A stretch of 64,000 nucleotides of DNA from Cryoendolithus antarcticus (lineage: Eukaryota; Ascomycota; Dothideomycetes; Cladosporiales; Cladosporiaceae). Every line of letters begins with the position of its first letter. The stretch's first letter is position 1. The stretch lies in assembly GCA_002077065.1 (NCBI GenBank), contig NAJO01000001.1, positions 1,054,001-1,118,000 of the forward strand. Direction: 5' to 3'. A program made the translations under genes and the position numbers. This document shows positions 10,751 to 22,177 of this stretch, piece by piece. Under the pieces are notes generated by a model, which saw only the letters and a program-made list of their open reading frames with translations, was not told the origin of the DNA and ran no database searches.

Positions 10751-11327
10751 TGTGTCGTCTGCTATCTGCGAATATAGCCACGAATGAGCTCGATATGTAC
10801 ACACTCAACCCCGCAAAACAGCAGTACGGCACGAGACCTCGAGGTACAGCGTGCTAGTAATGTTCCTTGAGCTTTGCGGGTAAATAGAAGGTCTAACGAA
10901 TGAGGAATGAAAGGGACCTGGTAAAAAAGAGTCCCATGGACGCGAGAACTGCAAGGAAACTGTAGATAAGGGCATATCAGATTAGATAAGCGCCGATTTC
11001 ACCGAACAGATGGGGCCTTTCTTGGCTATCGTATCGGTCACTATGGCATTGAAGCTGTGCCTGCAGAGATCGAGATTCATAGGTCACGTGGACGCGTCTG
11101 GCAATGAGGCGCAGAGTTTTCCATTCATATCACTGTAGAAGAAGAAGCGCAGCTCGCCGGAGATTTGATAGCTTAGGCGTTTCTTCGGCGCGATTTGATG
11201 GCTGCTGACTTATCAGGGCCTTGGCAGTCTGCTTTATGAGATACTTCAGGTCTCTGACACATGTTCTGCTCGCGATGGCTCGACTTGAGTCTATGGCGGG
11301 CCTGCTCAAAGCAACCAAGTTCCCCTC
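10751..11327. other. Intergenic region
   Basis: Promoter region of the MFS gene and 3' flank of the PheRS gene. No coding or RNA signal recognised. Confidence 0.6.
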
Positions 11328-13052
11328 TCAGTCTTTGTCGAGCCTCACCGCCGCATTGCTCTCAATGAACCCCAGATCCACCTTATGCCCGAGTAGCTCT
11401 CGGATGTTACTCACCCCATATTTTATCATTGTCGGCCTCTCCAAACTCAGCCCGAATCCATAGACCCTCAGATCCTCGGGTAGTCCCATAGGCAACAGCA
11501 TCTCCGGCCTGAACATCCCGCTGTTCCCAATCTCAACCCACTTATCAAGCCCCGCATGAAAGCCAAAGACCTCCATACTCGGCTCCGTGTAGGGATTGTA
11601 AGCCGGCTTGAAGCGCAGGTTCGTGATCCCTAATTTCTTGAAGAAAGACGCCAAGAAGTCCATCAGTCCGCCGAGCGTGAGGCCATAGTCTGCAATGACG
11701 CCTTCGATTTGGTGGAATTCAGCTAGATGCGTAGCGTCTACGGTTTCGTTGCGGAAGACGCGGTCGATGCTGAAGTAGCGTGCGGGCCGGGGGTTAGCGG
11801 CGAGGCGGTGCAAGCAGTAGGTTGAGACGGCTGTGGTATGCGTACGCAGAACGAGACGGGTGGTTTCGGCTTCGTTGTAAGGGTAGCGGTAGCCTATCGA
11901 GCCGAAAGCGCCCGTTTCGTGGACGGCGCGGACGTCGGAGGCGTACTTGGCGTAGTCTAGTTTGGAGGACTTGGAGGTTGAGGTGGAGAAGGTGGCGCTG
12001 TCTGCTTCCATTTCGTCGAGGGCGGCGTCGGCTATGGGGTCTGGGCCTGGAGGGCCGGAGGAGGGTGGGTCGGAGACGTAGAAGGTGTCTTGGAGGTCGC
12101 GGGCGGGGTGTTGTTGGGGGACGAAAAGAGCGTCGAAATTCCAGAAGCCAGAGTCGACGAATCTGGGGATTGTTAGTATCTTGCTACTGGGCACGAAGGA
12201 CCACAGCTTTCTCACCTCGCCGTTGGCATCTCGATGAAGTCCCAATTGAAGAAGATCTTCCTGAACTCCTCCCGCACCTTATTCAGGGGATGCAGCGCCC
12301 CAGAGTTCTGATTCGCACCTAATGCCTTGAAGTTGTATGGCTTGAAGTTCGCAGTCTGCCAGCTCCCATCCTCAAGCATCTCTGCTGTGAGATCTGTAAC
12401 CTCGACGGGTATCTCCTTCGCCCATCGTGGCCCCTTCCGTACTTTGTACGCGATCTGCTTCTGGGTTGCGACAAGCTTTCGCTTTTGGTAGTCTTTCAAT
12501 TGCTTTGGGTCTGGGAAAGCAGCGTTCGTCGCAACATGTTCCAGTAGCTCTCTCGTAACATCCTGCACTGAGTCCGCGATTGGTACGAGCGAGTCGCCGT
12601 CCTTCTTGATCCACTTCAGCTTAAAGGCATTGCCTTGTCCGACCTTGGCTGACTCGGCTGCGACTTTTTGCTACCGGAGCTGTAAGTCAGCTTAGCTCCT
12701 GACTCTACGTATACCATTGACTGTCCACAAGACGTACAGGCAGTTCCTTGATCGACAACTTCCCACTCGCCTTCACAGCTTTCCACACCTTGTACTCATG
12801 ACTCCCCTCATCTGCAATTTGCTGACCCTCTGCAGTAAGGACAACAATTTCTCGATCTTGGGTATCGTATTCGACCATCGATCGGCTTGCTAATCGGTCC
12901 AGTGCGGCTTTGATCTCTGCTTGGGGTGTTTCCGGGAACTGTGACTGTGTTTGGAACGGATCATTTTCCTCCAGGGCCTCGAGGATGTCCAGTGTGAGAT
13001 CTCTACTGCCATTGTGCAATGGCACGGGCACTGGCCCACGTTGACCAGGCAT
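11328..13052 (-). CDS. FRS2: Cytosolic phenylalanyl-tRNA synthetase alpha subunit
   Basis: Charges tRNA-Phe as part of an alpha2-beta2 class II synthetase in the cytosol. Three exons, 12738-13052, 12216-12670 and 11328-12162, with introns of 67 and 53 nt, give 534 aa. The N-terminal 105 residues hold the winged-helix DNA/tRNA-binding region typical of eukaryotic alpha subunits. The catalytic core shows [39 protein letters not shown], the motif-2 area ([16 protein letters not shown]), [12 protein letters not shown] and motif 3 ([17 protein letters not shown]). The ATG at 13052 opens MPGQRGPVP and is the only good start. The gene is divergent from the alkaline phosphatase gene with 366 bp between start codons. 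Confidence 0.96.
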
Positions 13053-13418
13053 CTTGTATGCGCTGGAGGAGTGTGGTAGAGAGCCGTCAATACCTCTTAG
13101 CTATCACTCTCGAAACGCATATGACTCGCAGCGACTGTCTCCAGATTTCAATGTGACGCAGAGCCTCATCGACGTATCGACAGGCACTAGCTCCGGCTGC
13201 TCCCTGCCAATCACGCTACATTCCTGGCTGCGCCTGCGCGATCACATGCAAGACACTGGGCCCAACCATCTGACCTGGACGGAGCATCTTTCCTATACAC
13301 CTCTCTACAGGACTAGCAACTACGCATCCAGGCCTACTATCCAGCTCTCCAAATCATAACACCTGGACTTCCTACCCTATAACCATATACGACCACATCT
13401 GGACGAGACCAACGAGCA
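13053..13418. promoter_or_regulatory. Shared upstream region of FRS2-like and alkaline phosphatase genes
   Basis: 366 bp between two divergent start codons must hold both promoters. No TATA box or recognisable Pho4-type CACGTG site was found here. Confidence 0.5.
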
Positions 13419-15197
13419 ATGCCTGGCGGAGAGGAGCCACTGTTGCGCCCTGGTTCCCCGACTTCCAATGACAGCGCGATAGCGGAGGAGGATGCTCTCC
13501 TCACGGGAGAGCGGACGGGAAAGGAGGACATCACATCCACCACTCGCAGCAAATGGCGGGAGATAGGCCTCTTCGTTTGGGCCCTGCTGGCTACGGCTAC
13601 TGTCGTGATCTTGGCTGTAGTATATCAACACTCGCAGACCACCGGCAAGTCGGCAGAATCGGATAGCATACCCACTGGCAAGCGAAACCTCATCTTCATG
13701 GTCAGCGATGGCATGGGTCCGACCTCACTGGCTCTCACTCGAGGGTACAGGCAGTTTACGGACGAGCTGCCTTGGGACGACACACTCATCATTGATGATC
13801 ACATGATTGGTCAAAGTCGGACGCGAAGCTCTAGTTCGTTAGTGACAGACAGCGCTGCTGGTGCGACGGCGTTCAGCTGCGGACAGAAGAGCTACAATGG
13901 AGCTATCTCAGTGCTGCCAGATCACACCCCTTGCGGCAGTGTCATGGAGGCTGCCAAGCGACTGGGCTACACGACTGGGCTGGTCGTGACCACGCGGATT
14001 ACTGATGCAACTCCCGCTGTATTCGCAAGCCATGTTCGTAGAAGGGAGATGGAGGATGATGTTGCTTTGCAGATGATCGGCGAGACACACCCTCTTGGCA
14101 GGATGGTTGACTTGATGTTCGGAGGCGGCCGGTGCCACTTTCTCCCAAATTCCAATGAGCGAAGCTGTCGCAATGATACCACCGACGTGGTCAGCACCGC
14201 GAAGGACGCAGGTTGGAGCTATATTTCAACACGCTCTGAGTTCGACAGCCTGAGCTCAGCGCCAGCACTCCCCCTACTCGGCCTCTTCGCCGACCAAGAT
14301 ATTCCCTACGAGATTGATCGTCGTTTCCAAGACTCTACCTATCCACCTTTGAAGTCAACAGCTTTGAAAGCCCTAGAAGCTCTCAGCGCAGCGACCAAAA
14401 ATACAGAGGAGGGCTTTTTCATCATGATCGAGGGCTCTCGTATTGACCATGCTGGACACGCCAACGATCCGGCAGCCCAGGTCCACGAAGTTCTTGCCTA
14501 TGACGAGACCATTGCAGCCGTCCTGGACTTCATCGAACGTACCGAGACACCCACGCTCATGGTCTCGACCTCCGACCACGAGACTGGTGGCCTAGCAACA
14601 GCCCGACAGCTTCACCCAACATATCCAGACTACCTCTGGTACCCCAGCGTACTAGCCAATGCCTCGCACTCTTCCGCCTGGACAGCACACCAATACCATC
14701 TATACCTCGACGCCCTCTCCCACAACACCTCCGCCCCTACTGAGGAAATAGCGCTCAAGAACGAAAAGCTCGCCTACCTGACCACCCTCGCCTCCTCCAA
14801 TCTCGGCATTCACGACGCTTCTTCCAATGAACTCTCCACCCTCGTCTCCGCACCTGCAATAGCAGCGTACAGCTTCGCGGACATGGTCTCCCGCCGCGCC
14901 CAAACCGGCTGGTCCACGCACGGTCACTCGGGCGCGGACGTGAATATCTTCGCCTCGAACCGCGAGTGGGCTAAGGACCTCGCTGGCAATCACGAGAACA
15001 CCGAGATCGGCGAGTTCTTGCGACGTTACTTAGGTGCTGAGGAGGAGGTGGAGAAGGTCACGGCCGAGCTGAGGGAGAAGATGGATGTCTCGCATCTGGG
15101 CGAGATTCCGAAGGAGGGCGAACGGCTGGATGGGCAGGATCATCTGGATCATTATCATGGCGATCACAGGAAGCGATGTACCGGCTGCGGAGCGTAG
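13419..15197 (+). CDS. PHO8: Vacuolar (repressible) alkaline phosphatase, PHO8 type
   Basis: A 592-aa type II membrane phosphomonoesterase of the alkaline phosphatase superfamily, in one exon. A cytosolic tail of about 48 residues (with EEPLL and EEDALL, dileucine-like sorting signals) precedes one membrane helix (residues 49-69), as in yeast Pho8, which reaches the vacuole by such a signal. Active-site elements: D97 in MVSDGMG, the Ser nucleophile S145 in VTDSAAGATAFSCG, EGSRIDHAGHAND (about 338-350), STSDHETGGL (about 384-393) and WSTHGHSGADV. These provide the two-Zn/Mg cluster. Several N-x-S/T sites fit a glycosylated lumenal domain. The C-terminus is His/Asp-rich and ends in a CTGC motif of unknown meaning. 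Confidence 0.96.
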   Translation: MPGGEEPLLRPGSPTSNDSAIAEEDALLTGERTGKEDITSTTRSKWREIGLFVWALLATATVVILAVVYQHSQTTGKSAESDSIPTGKRNLIFMVSDGMGPTSLALTRGYRQFTDELPWDDTLIIDDHMIGQSRTRSSSSLVTDSAAGATAFSCGQKSYNGAISVLPDHTPCGSVMEAAKRLGYTTGLVVTTRITDATPAVFASHVRRREMEDDVALQMIGETHPLGRMVDLMFGGGRCHFLPNSNERSCRNDTTDVVSTAKDAGWSYISTRSEFDSLSSAPALPLLGLFADQDIPYEIDRRFQDSTYPPLKSTALKALEALSAATKNTEEGFFIMIEGSRIDHAGHANDPAAQVHEVLAYDETIAAVLDFIERTETPTLMVSTSDHETGGLATARQLHPTYPDYLWYPSVLANASHSSAWTAHQYHLYLDALSHNTSAPTEEIALKNEKLAYLTTLASSNLGIHDASSNELSTLVSAPAIAAYSFADMVSRRAQTGWSTHGHSGADVNIFASNREWAKDLAGNHENTEIGEFLRRYLGAEEEVEKVTAELREKMDVSHLGEIPKEGERLDGQDHLDHYHGDHRKRCTGCGA

Positions 15198-15933
15198 GGT
15201 GCTGCGCATCATCCTGTGCATGCGAAGTCGAGTGTGGCCGGTTTCCATGATCAGACACTGGTGCATGTCAAGCAGCAGCAGCACAAGACACATGACGAGG
15301 TGGCCTTGCTACCAGCCTTCGATCGGGAGTATGTTGAGAAAGTCCGACACGAAGTGGAGTATATGTGTGTTGCTTGTGAGGCTTAGAGGGCCGGAGTGAA
15401 GCTGGCGAAGTATCTGCACTTCCGGGCATGGGTAGCGGGCATGGGGATCGCGAGATTCGGAGCGCTGTTTGTGAGATAAGTATTACATTGCATGGTGTAA
15501 GACTCGGCTGGATGCGCAGGACCTGCGAAGCATGGGCGGATGTGAGGGAGCATGGGGAGCGTTTCAGGCGGCGTTATCGTTACTACATATACCCTATGAT
15601 TTGAGCTTGTACGCATGATACCTACTTTGACCCGCTCGATATCGTTCTGATGCTGGCGTGGAAGAGGACGAAGGTGCCGCCGCTCTTCCCAAAGGCTGAA
15701 CATCTCTCATACAATTATCGACCGCGTCAAAGTATTTAGCCACTGGTCGAAGCGCGGTAAAGAGCAAGAGGGACACCAAAGAAGACTGTTCTCGACTCAT
15801 CGATGTTACCTCTCACGCGTGTTGTTGCTCCATGATAGGCTCCGCAGCGGTGCCTACAGTAGCATACACAACCTTGTGGGTTTGGATCAGCAGAGGTAGG
15901 ATCAAGGCATATGTCACATAATCTCATTCTCTT
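15198..15933. other. Intergenic region between convergent genes
   Basis: 3' flanks of the alkaline phosphatase gene and, on the other strand, of the ABC transporter. Short minus-strand frames (15594-15800 and 15736-15927) follow the small ORF at 15934-16251 but show no motif or convincing splice links. Confidence 0.5.
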
Positions 15934-16251
15934 CTAGCGCCAGTGCACAGTGAGTGTGCCACTTTTCTCTACGCAGTCATACCAGTACTCCGCAGCGATA
16001 GCCACCCGTCCAAGCCCATAACCCCCTAGCAGACTTTCTGCAGCTGACCGGAACAGCTGATCGTCCAAACGCAACAGATGCCGCATGCGTAGTTGATACA
16101 GCTCCTGAAAGAGCCAAAGCATACCTCCCTGATCCGAGCCTCTTTTGCCCAGTCTATACCATGTTTGCCATTTGACCCATACTTTTCGCAGCGAAGGATG
16201 CAGACAGCCTAGCCCATATTCCCGGTTCTGATCTTCGTGTCGAGTCCGCAT
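15934..16251 (-). CDS. Possible small protein overlapping the stop codon of the ABC transporter gene
   Basis: A 105-codon frame starts with an ATG that overlaps the TAA of the upstream ABC transporter by one base (TAATG). The product is Trp/Tyr/Leu-rich (KVWVKWQTWYRLGKR; GMLWLFQELYQLRMRHLLRLDD) and looks more protein-like than most chance frames nearby, but I recognise no family. Fungal mRNAs are normally monocistronic, so this may be 3' UTR with an accidental frame, a separate small gene, or an extra C-terminal segment lost by a stop codon. Confidence 0.3.
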   Translation of the reverse strand: MRTRHEDQNREYGLGCLHPSLRKVWVKWQTWYRLGKRGSDQGGMLWLFQELYQLRMRHLLRLDDQLFRSAAESLLGGYGLGRVAIAAEYWYDCVEKSGTLTVHWR

Positions 16252-19200
16252 TAGTCTCTGTGCTCCTGCACAGGCGAAGGCGACCTGACCGCGCCGCTGC
16301 GCAGCGACTCTCGTTGCGCGATCGACGCGTTCTCGCTAATATTTCCCGTCGCAGCCTCTGCAGTGCGACTCCCCATCGAAGCCGCCATTTGCGTCCCAGT
16401 GCTACCCCGAGGAGACATGCTCAAGCTACCTAGCCTCGCGGCACTCGCGTCGCCGTTCACATGCGGCTGCTCACCACCAATAAGCGCACCCGAGGCGAAC
16501 ACCGCACGCTCATCTTCATCGCTGCTACCAGGCGAGTCCTCCACTCCAGCGGCGTCGACTCCGCTAGCGCGTATAGCAGACGAGCTCATACTCTCCCGCC
16601 TCAAGCGATCAGCTTTGTCTCTGAGGATCTTAGCCTCTTCAGCCGCCCGCTGCGCTCGAACCTGCTTCTTCCACATGCCAGCGTACTTGCCCCTAGCAGA
16701 TAGTAGCTCCTGGTGTGTGCCTTTCTCGGCGACTTTGCCCTCGTGCAGGACGAGGATCTGGTCGCACATTGTGATTGTGCTGAGGCGGTGGGCGATGACG
16801 AGCATTGTCCTGCCGCGAGCGAGTGTCTGGAGAGCCTCTTGGATGTGCTCCTCGGTTTCGGTGTCGAGTGCTGCTGTGGCTTCGTCGAGGAGGATGATGC
16901 GGGGATCTTTGATGATGGTGCGTGCGATGGCGACACGCTGTTTCTCACCACCCGAGAGGCGGAGCCCGCGCTCACCAACTTTAGTCTCGTAGCCGTCTGG
17001 GAAAGAGAGGATCTTCTCGTGAATGCTGGCTGCGCGGCAAGCAGCGTAGATCTCGTCGTCTGTGGCTGACTGGCGGGCGTACTTGAGGTTGTACATCAGA
17101 CTCTCGTTGAAGAGGACTGTGTCTTGTGGCACAACACCGATGTGACGACGCAAGCTGTCGATTGTGACGTTCTGAACCTCATGGCCGTCAATCTGCAATG
17201 ACCCGGATTGAGGATTGTAGAAGCGGAACAGCAATCTGAACACAGTCGACTTCCCGCCACCGGACTCGCCCACCAACGCTGTGCTAGTCCCAGGCTTGCA
17301 GCGGAAGCTCAAGCCCTGTAGCGCTGGCTTGCGAGTATCGTATGTGAAGTGCACGTCATTGTAACGGAGGTCTCCCTCGCAAGATGGCAGCTCGAAGGCA
17401 TCGGGCGCATCGACGACTGTCGGCTGCTCTTTGAAGAGCTCTAGCATGCGCTCGGAGTTGATCATGTTGTTCTGGATCATCCGGTAGAACGTGCCGAAAA
17501 AATTCAGCGGTCCCTGGAGTTGTGTCATGTAGGTCAGCAGGGTGACGAACTTACCGACCTCCAGCTGCCCATCTGTGACTTGGTAGGCCGCGATGAAACA
17601 AGCGACGATCAGACCAGCCATGAAGACCAGGTTTTGGATCGTGTTCATCAGGGCCAGCGAGAAGGTGACGAGATACTCGGCCTTCTGATACTTGACCACC
17701 GCATCTCTGTACCGATTGAACTCGTACTCCTCTGCGTTAAAGTACTTAACAGTCTCGTAGGAAGTCATCGAGTCGTTCTTGACGGCGTCTTCCTCACGGC
17801 TGGCGTTCGTCGCCTGCCTGCGGATGTCGGCGCGCCACGCCGCCATGCGGATTGTGATGTAGATGTACCAGAATGTGACGACAGCGATCACCAGGGCGTA
17901 GTAGGCGTCGAACACAACGAGGAAATATATGATAGCCAGACCCAGATCGACGAGCATCGGAAGCACGTTAAACGTGATGCTCTCCAGAAACGTGTTCAGT
18001 GACGAACCCTTGCCAAGCGCAGACAGCACTTCGCCAGTCTTCTTGCCGAGATGGAACTCCAGACTCAGCTGGTGTACGTGCTCAAATGCAGCCACAGACA
18101 ATTCCCGGTACGAGTACTGTTCAATTGGGATCCAGAGGACCTGCCTGGCGGCTCCGAGGAGGCCGTTCGAGCCTTGGAATATGCGGAATATAACGTACAG
18201 CGAGATCGCCTGCCACGGCATCTGAATTGGCCCATCACGACCAGCCAGGATTTTGGTAATATTGCCAGCCTGGATCGGGACGGCAATCTGAATGCCGCGT
18301 TGTATGATGACGATCGTGAAGCAGAGCACGAAGTAGACCTGCAGCTTGCGGTCTTTGTATGGCCAGATGTATGGAATGAACATGCCGTACGCACGGATGT
18401 ATTCCCACCAGCTTCGCGACGGCGTTTCTTTTGGCTTCTCCCATCCTGCGGGCACTTCGTGGTGTGGTCCAGAGGGCTTACCATTCGTGGCACCATACCC
18501 GTTCACGCCGCCGTGCTCAGCACTGCCGTTGCCCTGATGTGCACCCGCTAGCAAACCCTGTCGCTCCTCTTCGTCCGATGCGGCTCGCTTCCGAGTCGCC
18601 GCTCTAAGGTAGGTGACTAGTACATAGAAGGCACCGAGGGCGATGAGAAGTATCACACGAACCAAATCGAGTGTGACCTCTGTGATCTCCCATTCCGTCA
18701 TCTCACGTTCCAGCTCGCCGCCGTGAGGGTCGCCGACTTTTGGCTGGCGATGCTCGTGTGTGTAAACGGCGAATGATGCTCCGAGGAGGATCGTCTCCAT
18801 GACTGTAGCAACACTCCATGTTATGAGGTGTGCCGAGGTTGGCGAGGGCTTCGTGTCAATGAGTGTGATTTGGAGGAGGGCGTAGACCATGAAGGACCCG
18901 ATCAAGTAGATCTATCGAGTCAGCGTGCGAGTCCGCAGGTGATGCATCAAGTGTACTCACTGTCGGCGCTTGCCCACACCACCATCTGTCCTCTCGGCCC
19001 ACCAAGGCATGTACAATTACCAGCGCGATATTTCCACACAGACTCAAGAGTACCCCCGCTTGAAGTCCGATGAATAGCAGTTTTCTCGTCTTGCTGAAGT
19101 CCGCCGCCTGCGACTTCGTATCTTCCTTCTTCTGCTTCCTGGGCAGCGGCTTGCCTCCTGGGCCAAGCTGGTCGGATTGGATCGTGTCATCGTTATCATT

Positions 19201-19362
19201 ACGGGCAGTGAGTATGCTCTGGATCGTGAACGCGGCGATGAACAGCACGAGCAGAACTATCGGGTACGCAATTTGCAGCTGCGTCAGCAGCCGTTGTGCT
19301 CGAGGATCGGCAGACCAGGGGAGTGAAGCTGTCGAGTGGACTGCATCGTGGTCTTCCATCAT
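16251..19362 (-). CDS. hmt1: HMT1-type ABC half-transporter (vacuolar heavy-metal/phytochelatin tolerance, ABCB6/ATM group)
   Basis: Two exons, 18961-19362 and 16251-18911 (49-nt intron, GTGAGT...ATAG), give about 1020 aa. An extra N-terminal membrane region (about residues 25-260, several helices) precedes the six-helix ABC transmembrane domain (about 300-610) and one nucleotide-binding domain: Walker A GESGGGKST (about 679), signature LSGGEKQRVAIAR (about 784), Walker B IILLDEAT (about 804) and H-loop IAHRLST. The order extra-TM/TMD/NBD is that of SpHMT1 and mammalian ABCB6; SpHMT1 moves glutathione/phytochelatin-related metal complexes into the vacuole. The NBD is followed by about 120 residues of Ser/Ala-rich low-complexity tail, longer than in SpHMT1 (830 aa). 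The start is one of two adjacent ATGs (MMEDHDA). Confidence 0.93.
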
Positions 19363-22177
19363 CGGTGCAGATCATCAGATGCGTTTCATGTGCTTGAACC
19401 AACAGGAGATGATCGGTCGATTCACCCCGGTCCCGGTAGCAAGCGAGTGTGGTGGAAGGAAAAGAAGAAATGGAAGTAATCCGGGCTTCAGTGCGGTTTC
19501 ACTTCTCGTGCAAACATCACGGGCTAGTGGTGAGAAAGACCGACCCTTCAGCAAGAGAGATGGTAAGTGTTCGATGCAATGCTGCAGCATGCAGGTAGCA
19601 CTTGTGCGCGCGTGGGTCATCTAGTGTGTGCATGGTTGTGGCGTTCTCTGGCCCGACTCGGCTATGCAAACCTTGTGACCCGGCCAGTCAGAACTGAGCG
19701 ATTCCTCATCGCAGCTTGTCATCAGCATTTTGGGCCTGCAAGGCGTGCCACACCTGTGATTCGGGACGCAGGCACATGCAGCCTGGCCGCCAACCATCAT
19801 CATGCGTCCGTTCACCGACTGACTATCCGACAGAGCTGACTTCCATCTACCGGGGAACGATCACATTGGTTCTCTGCCGTTGCCAGCACACTCGAACCAT
19901 GCCGGGGAATGTTGCCACTGCATGACTGGATGTTGCCACTGCATGGCTGCACTGACGGTCCTGGTACCCGGGAGTCCGCACCGACATGACGACTCAATCA
20001 TAAGCACCCGATCTGCTGCATTGACTTCGGCAGTCGTAGCCTCGCTCACTCGCGTGGTTCCCAGATCGCGTGCGTTTCTTCGCCGCTCTGGACTGCGGGT
20101 TGGCAGAGCTGATGCAAACCTGACGGTAGATGAAATGCCGTATGGCGAGCTGATCGCATCGTGTCGAAATGGCTGCTAAACTCCAGGACCATGGTCATGG
20201 TCATACTCGGCTCTCTCGAAGGGCTGATCAGTTTTATGCTACTATCGCGCAGCCCACGACTGATTACTTGCAGATACTCAGTCGAAGAGAGGGTATACTT
20301 TAGGTCTAATGTGGATTGTAACGGTTTACGACCGTCGCCAGCACGTCGGTCACCTGTTGACTGTTGCGGTCAAGTGTAAAGACGCCTCAGCAACGATTCC
20401 CCATGCCACAGAGGGTCTTCACACATACGGAAGAGCGGGTATATTCGCCACGCGACCGTCTGGCGCCATGCTCTGACGACCAAGTACCATACATCGATGG
20501 AGCCGGATGACGATAGCATGCCGAGGGACCTTAGAGCGGTGTAGATGGACTGCGTCTGGATTTGGCCGGAGATCTCTCACTACACCCGCTGCTATCATCG
20601 TGCAGATGTACCTGGATTTGCCTGCATTGTCGCTCAGGTTCCTGTCCCGATTTTTCCAGATTGATGGAACGGGCTCATACGGAAGAAGCTCGCCTAGCAG
20701 TGCCAGAGTACCATGGTCCTTGCTAAAAAGCCGAGCATACCTGAGTTTGGAGCCGCTCCGCTGTCACAGACTGATCCGCGTGAAGGTGCGCCGCTGTCTA
20801 CGGTTACATGGTCTGACGCTCGCAAGGTGCAGCAGGTATCTTAGCTCGAAGATGCTGGAGTCACTGGCCTGGGAGCATCTCCATGCGAGAATAGGTATCA
20901 GCTGATGCATGAGTGCCCGCAACGACCGTGATCAAGCCTATGGCCATGAGTAATTACTGCTCCTTCGTCGTCTACTGGACCAGTGCTGTAGTGCCGCAAG
21001 CCAGCTTGCCTGGCAGTCGACCTGGTCAGCCGCAGCCAATGTGTATTTGGACTGCCAGATGCTGCACAAGGCGACTCAGTCTGTCAAATGTCTTGTCGGC
21101 CGTGCCTGGCCGACCAACATCTTCTCTGGCGCGATGACAATCATGCTCTTGTCTGGAAACGGTCTGCAGTAACCGACAAGTCGCTTTGTTTCCTCTCAGC
21201 TAGCTCCTCTGTATGACATGGCATCGTCGTCGTTCGATACTCCCGCTCTCATGTAGAAGGCGGAAATAGCTACTGTCGATCGCGTGGAATGGCCAGGCAT
21301 CGCAGAGGCATTGGATGGCACCCTAATGCCGATTGAGTGGCCGAATGGCCGTCTGTGTGGTGCTTGATCATTCAGTATGATGCAGTCTGGCGATGTGAGC
21401 CGTCTTGATGGTCCACAAAATGCCTTGCAAACATGTGTTACGTGCTCTCCAATGCGTGCACAGAGACGTGATGGATAAAGGTGGAGCTACGAGGGTGACA
21501 GAAAGACGACTAAGCTTGCAGCGAAGAAGGAACTACAAGCCATCCTGCCTGCTCAGCCCTGCCGCTCATAGCGTCAATGGACATCACTTACACGCAAATG
21601 GATGTTTCAAGTCAATGTAAGCGGCAGTCCTGCCATGAGCTATCTCTATGTCATCGACTCGTCAAGTAGATGATGGATAAGGAGTGCCTTCGAACAGCAA
21701 CGACTCAACGATCGCTTCGTTACGCCGCAGTGCACCTGGCCGCCTCCAGGTCTATAGACTGACCACAAAACAGCGAGGCTAGCATAGCATAAGCGAGCCA
21801 CTGCTAGACATTGCATGCGCCAAAGTGCGGGTGCAGATCTACACCTTTCGGCCAGCCACGCAACTACGACTGAGTTGACACTGAGGGCCGACCGCCAGTA
21901 TCGCTCATCGAACTCAATCACTCCTCTCCCAAGTGCCGACAGTATCCTAACGCTGCCATGAGCTCACTCGCAACTCCGCATCAGTACCGCTCCGTCACTG
22001 AGATGATAATCGCCTCTAGCGATCATAGACAGTGTATACTGATACTTCTCACCGGCACTCCAACTAGAGTACTTCCGAACACGAATCGCGTGGTAGAAGC
22101 TGAAGTACCTGCCTAAGACCCCTGATGCCGAGCATTGAGCAGATACACCTACGCGGCACCCTGCTTTAGGCTCTAAA
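19363..22177. other. Long gene-poor region
   Basis: About 2.8 kb upstream of the HMT1-like gene without a supported gene. Open frames are short, overlapping and motif-free; the longest (20507-20905, plus) is not convincing. No transposase or reverse-transcriptase motif was found in any frame. A 21-bp tandem repeat lies at 19909-19950. Confidence 0.55.
19909..19950. repeat. 21-bp tandem duplication
   Basis: The 16-mer ATGTTGCCACTGCATG occurs at 19909-19924 and again at 19930-19945, each followed by a similar 5-mer (ACTGG, GCTGC). Period 21 bp, two copies, in non-coding DNA upstream of the ABC transporter. Confidence 0.8.

Noticed and set aside
15383..15927. Minus-strand frames downstream of the ABC transporter, one with CDIC/CVCYC cysteines
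   Set aside because: Cysteine spacing matches no zinc-binding class and linking the frames needs weak splice sites.
20507..20905. 132-codon plus-strand frame
   Set aside because: Composition is irregular, no homologous motif or intron signals, overlapped by equally long frames in the region; treated as chance.
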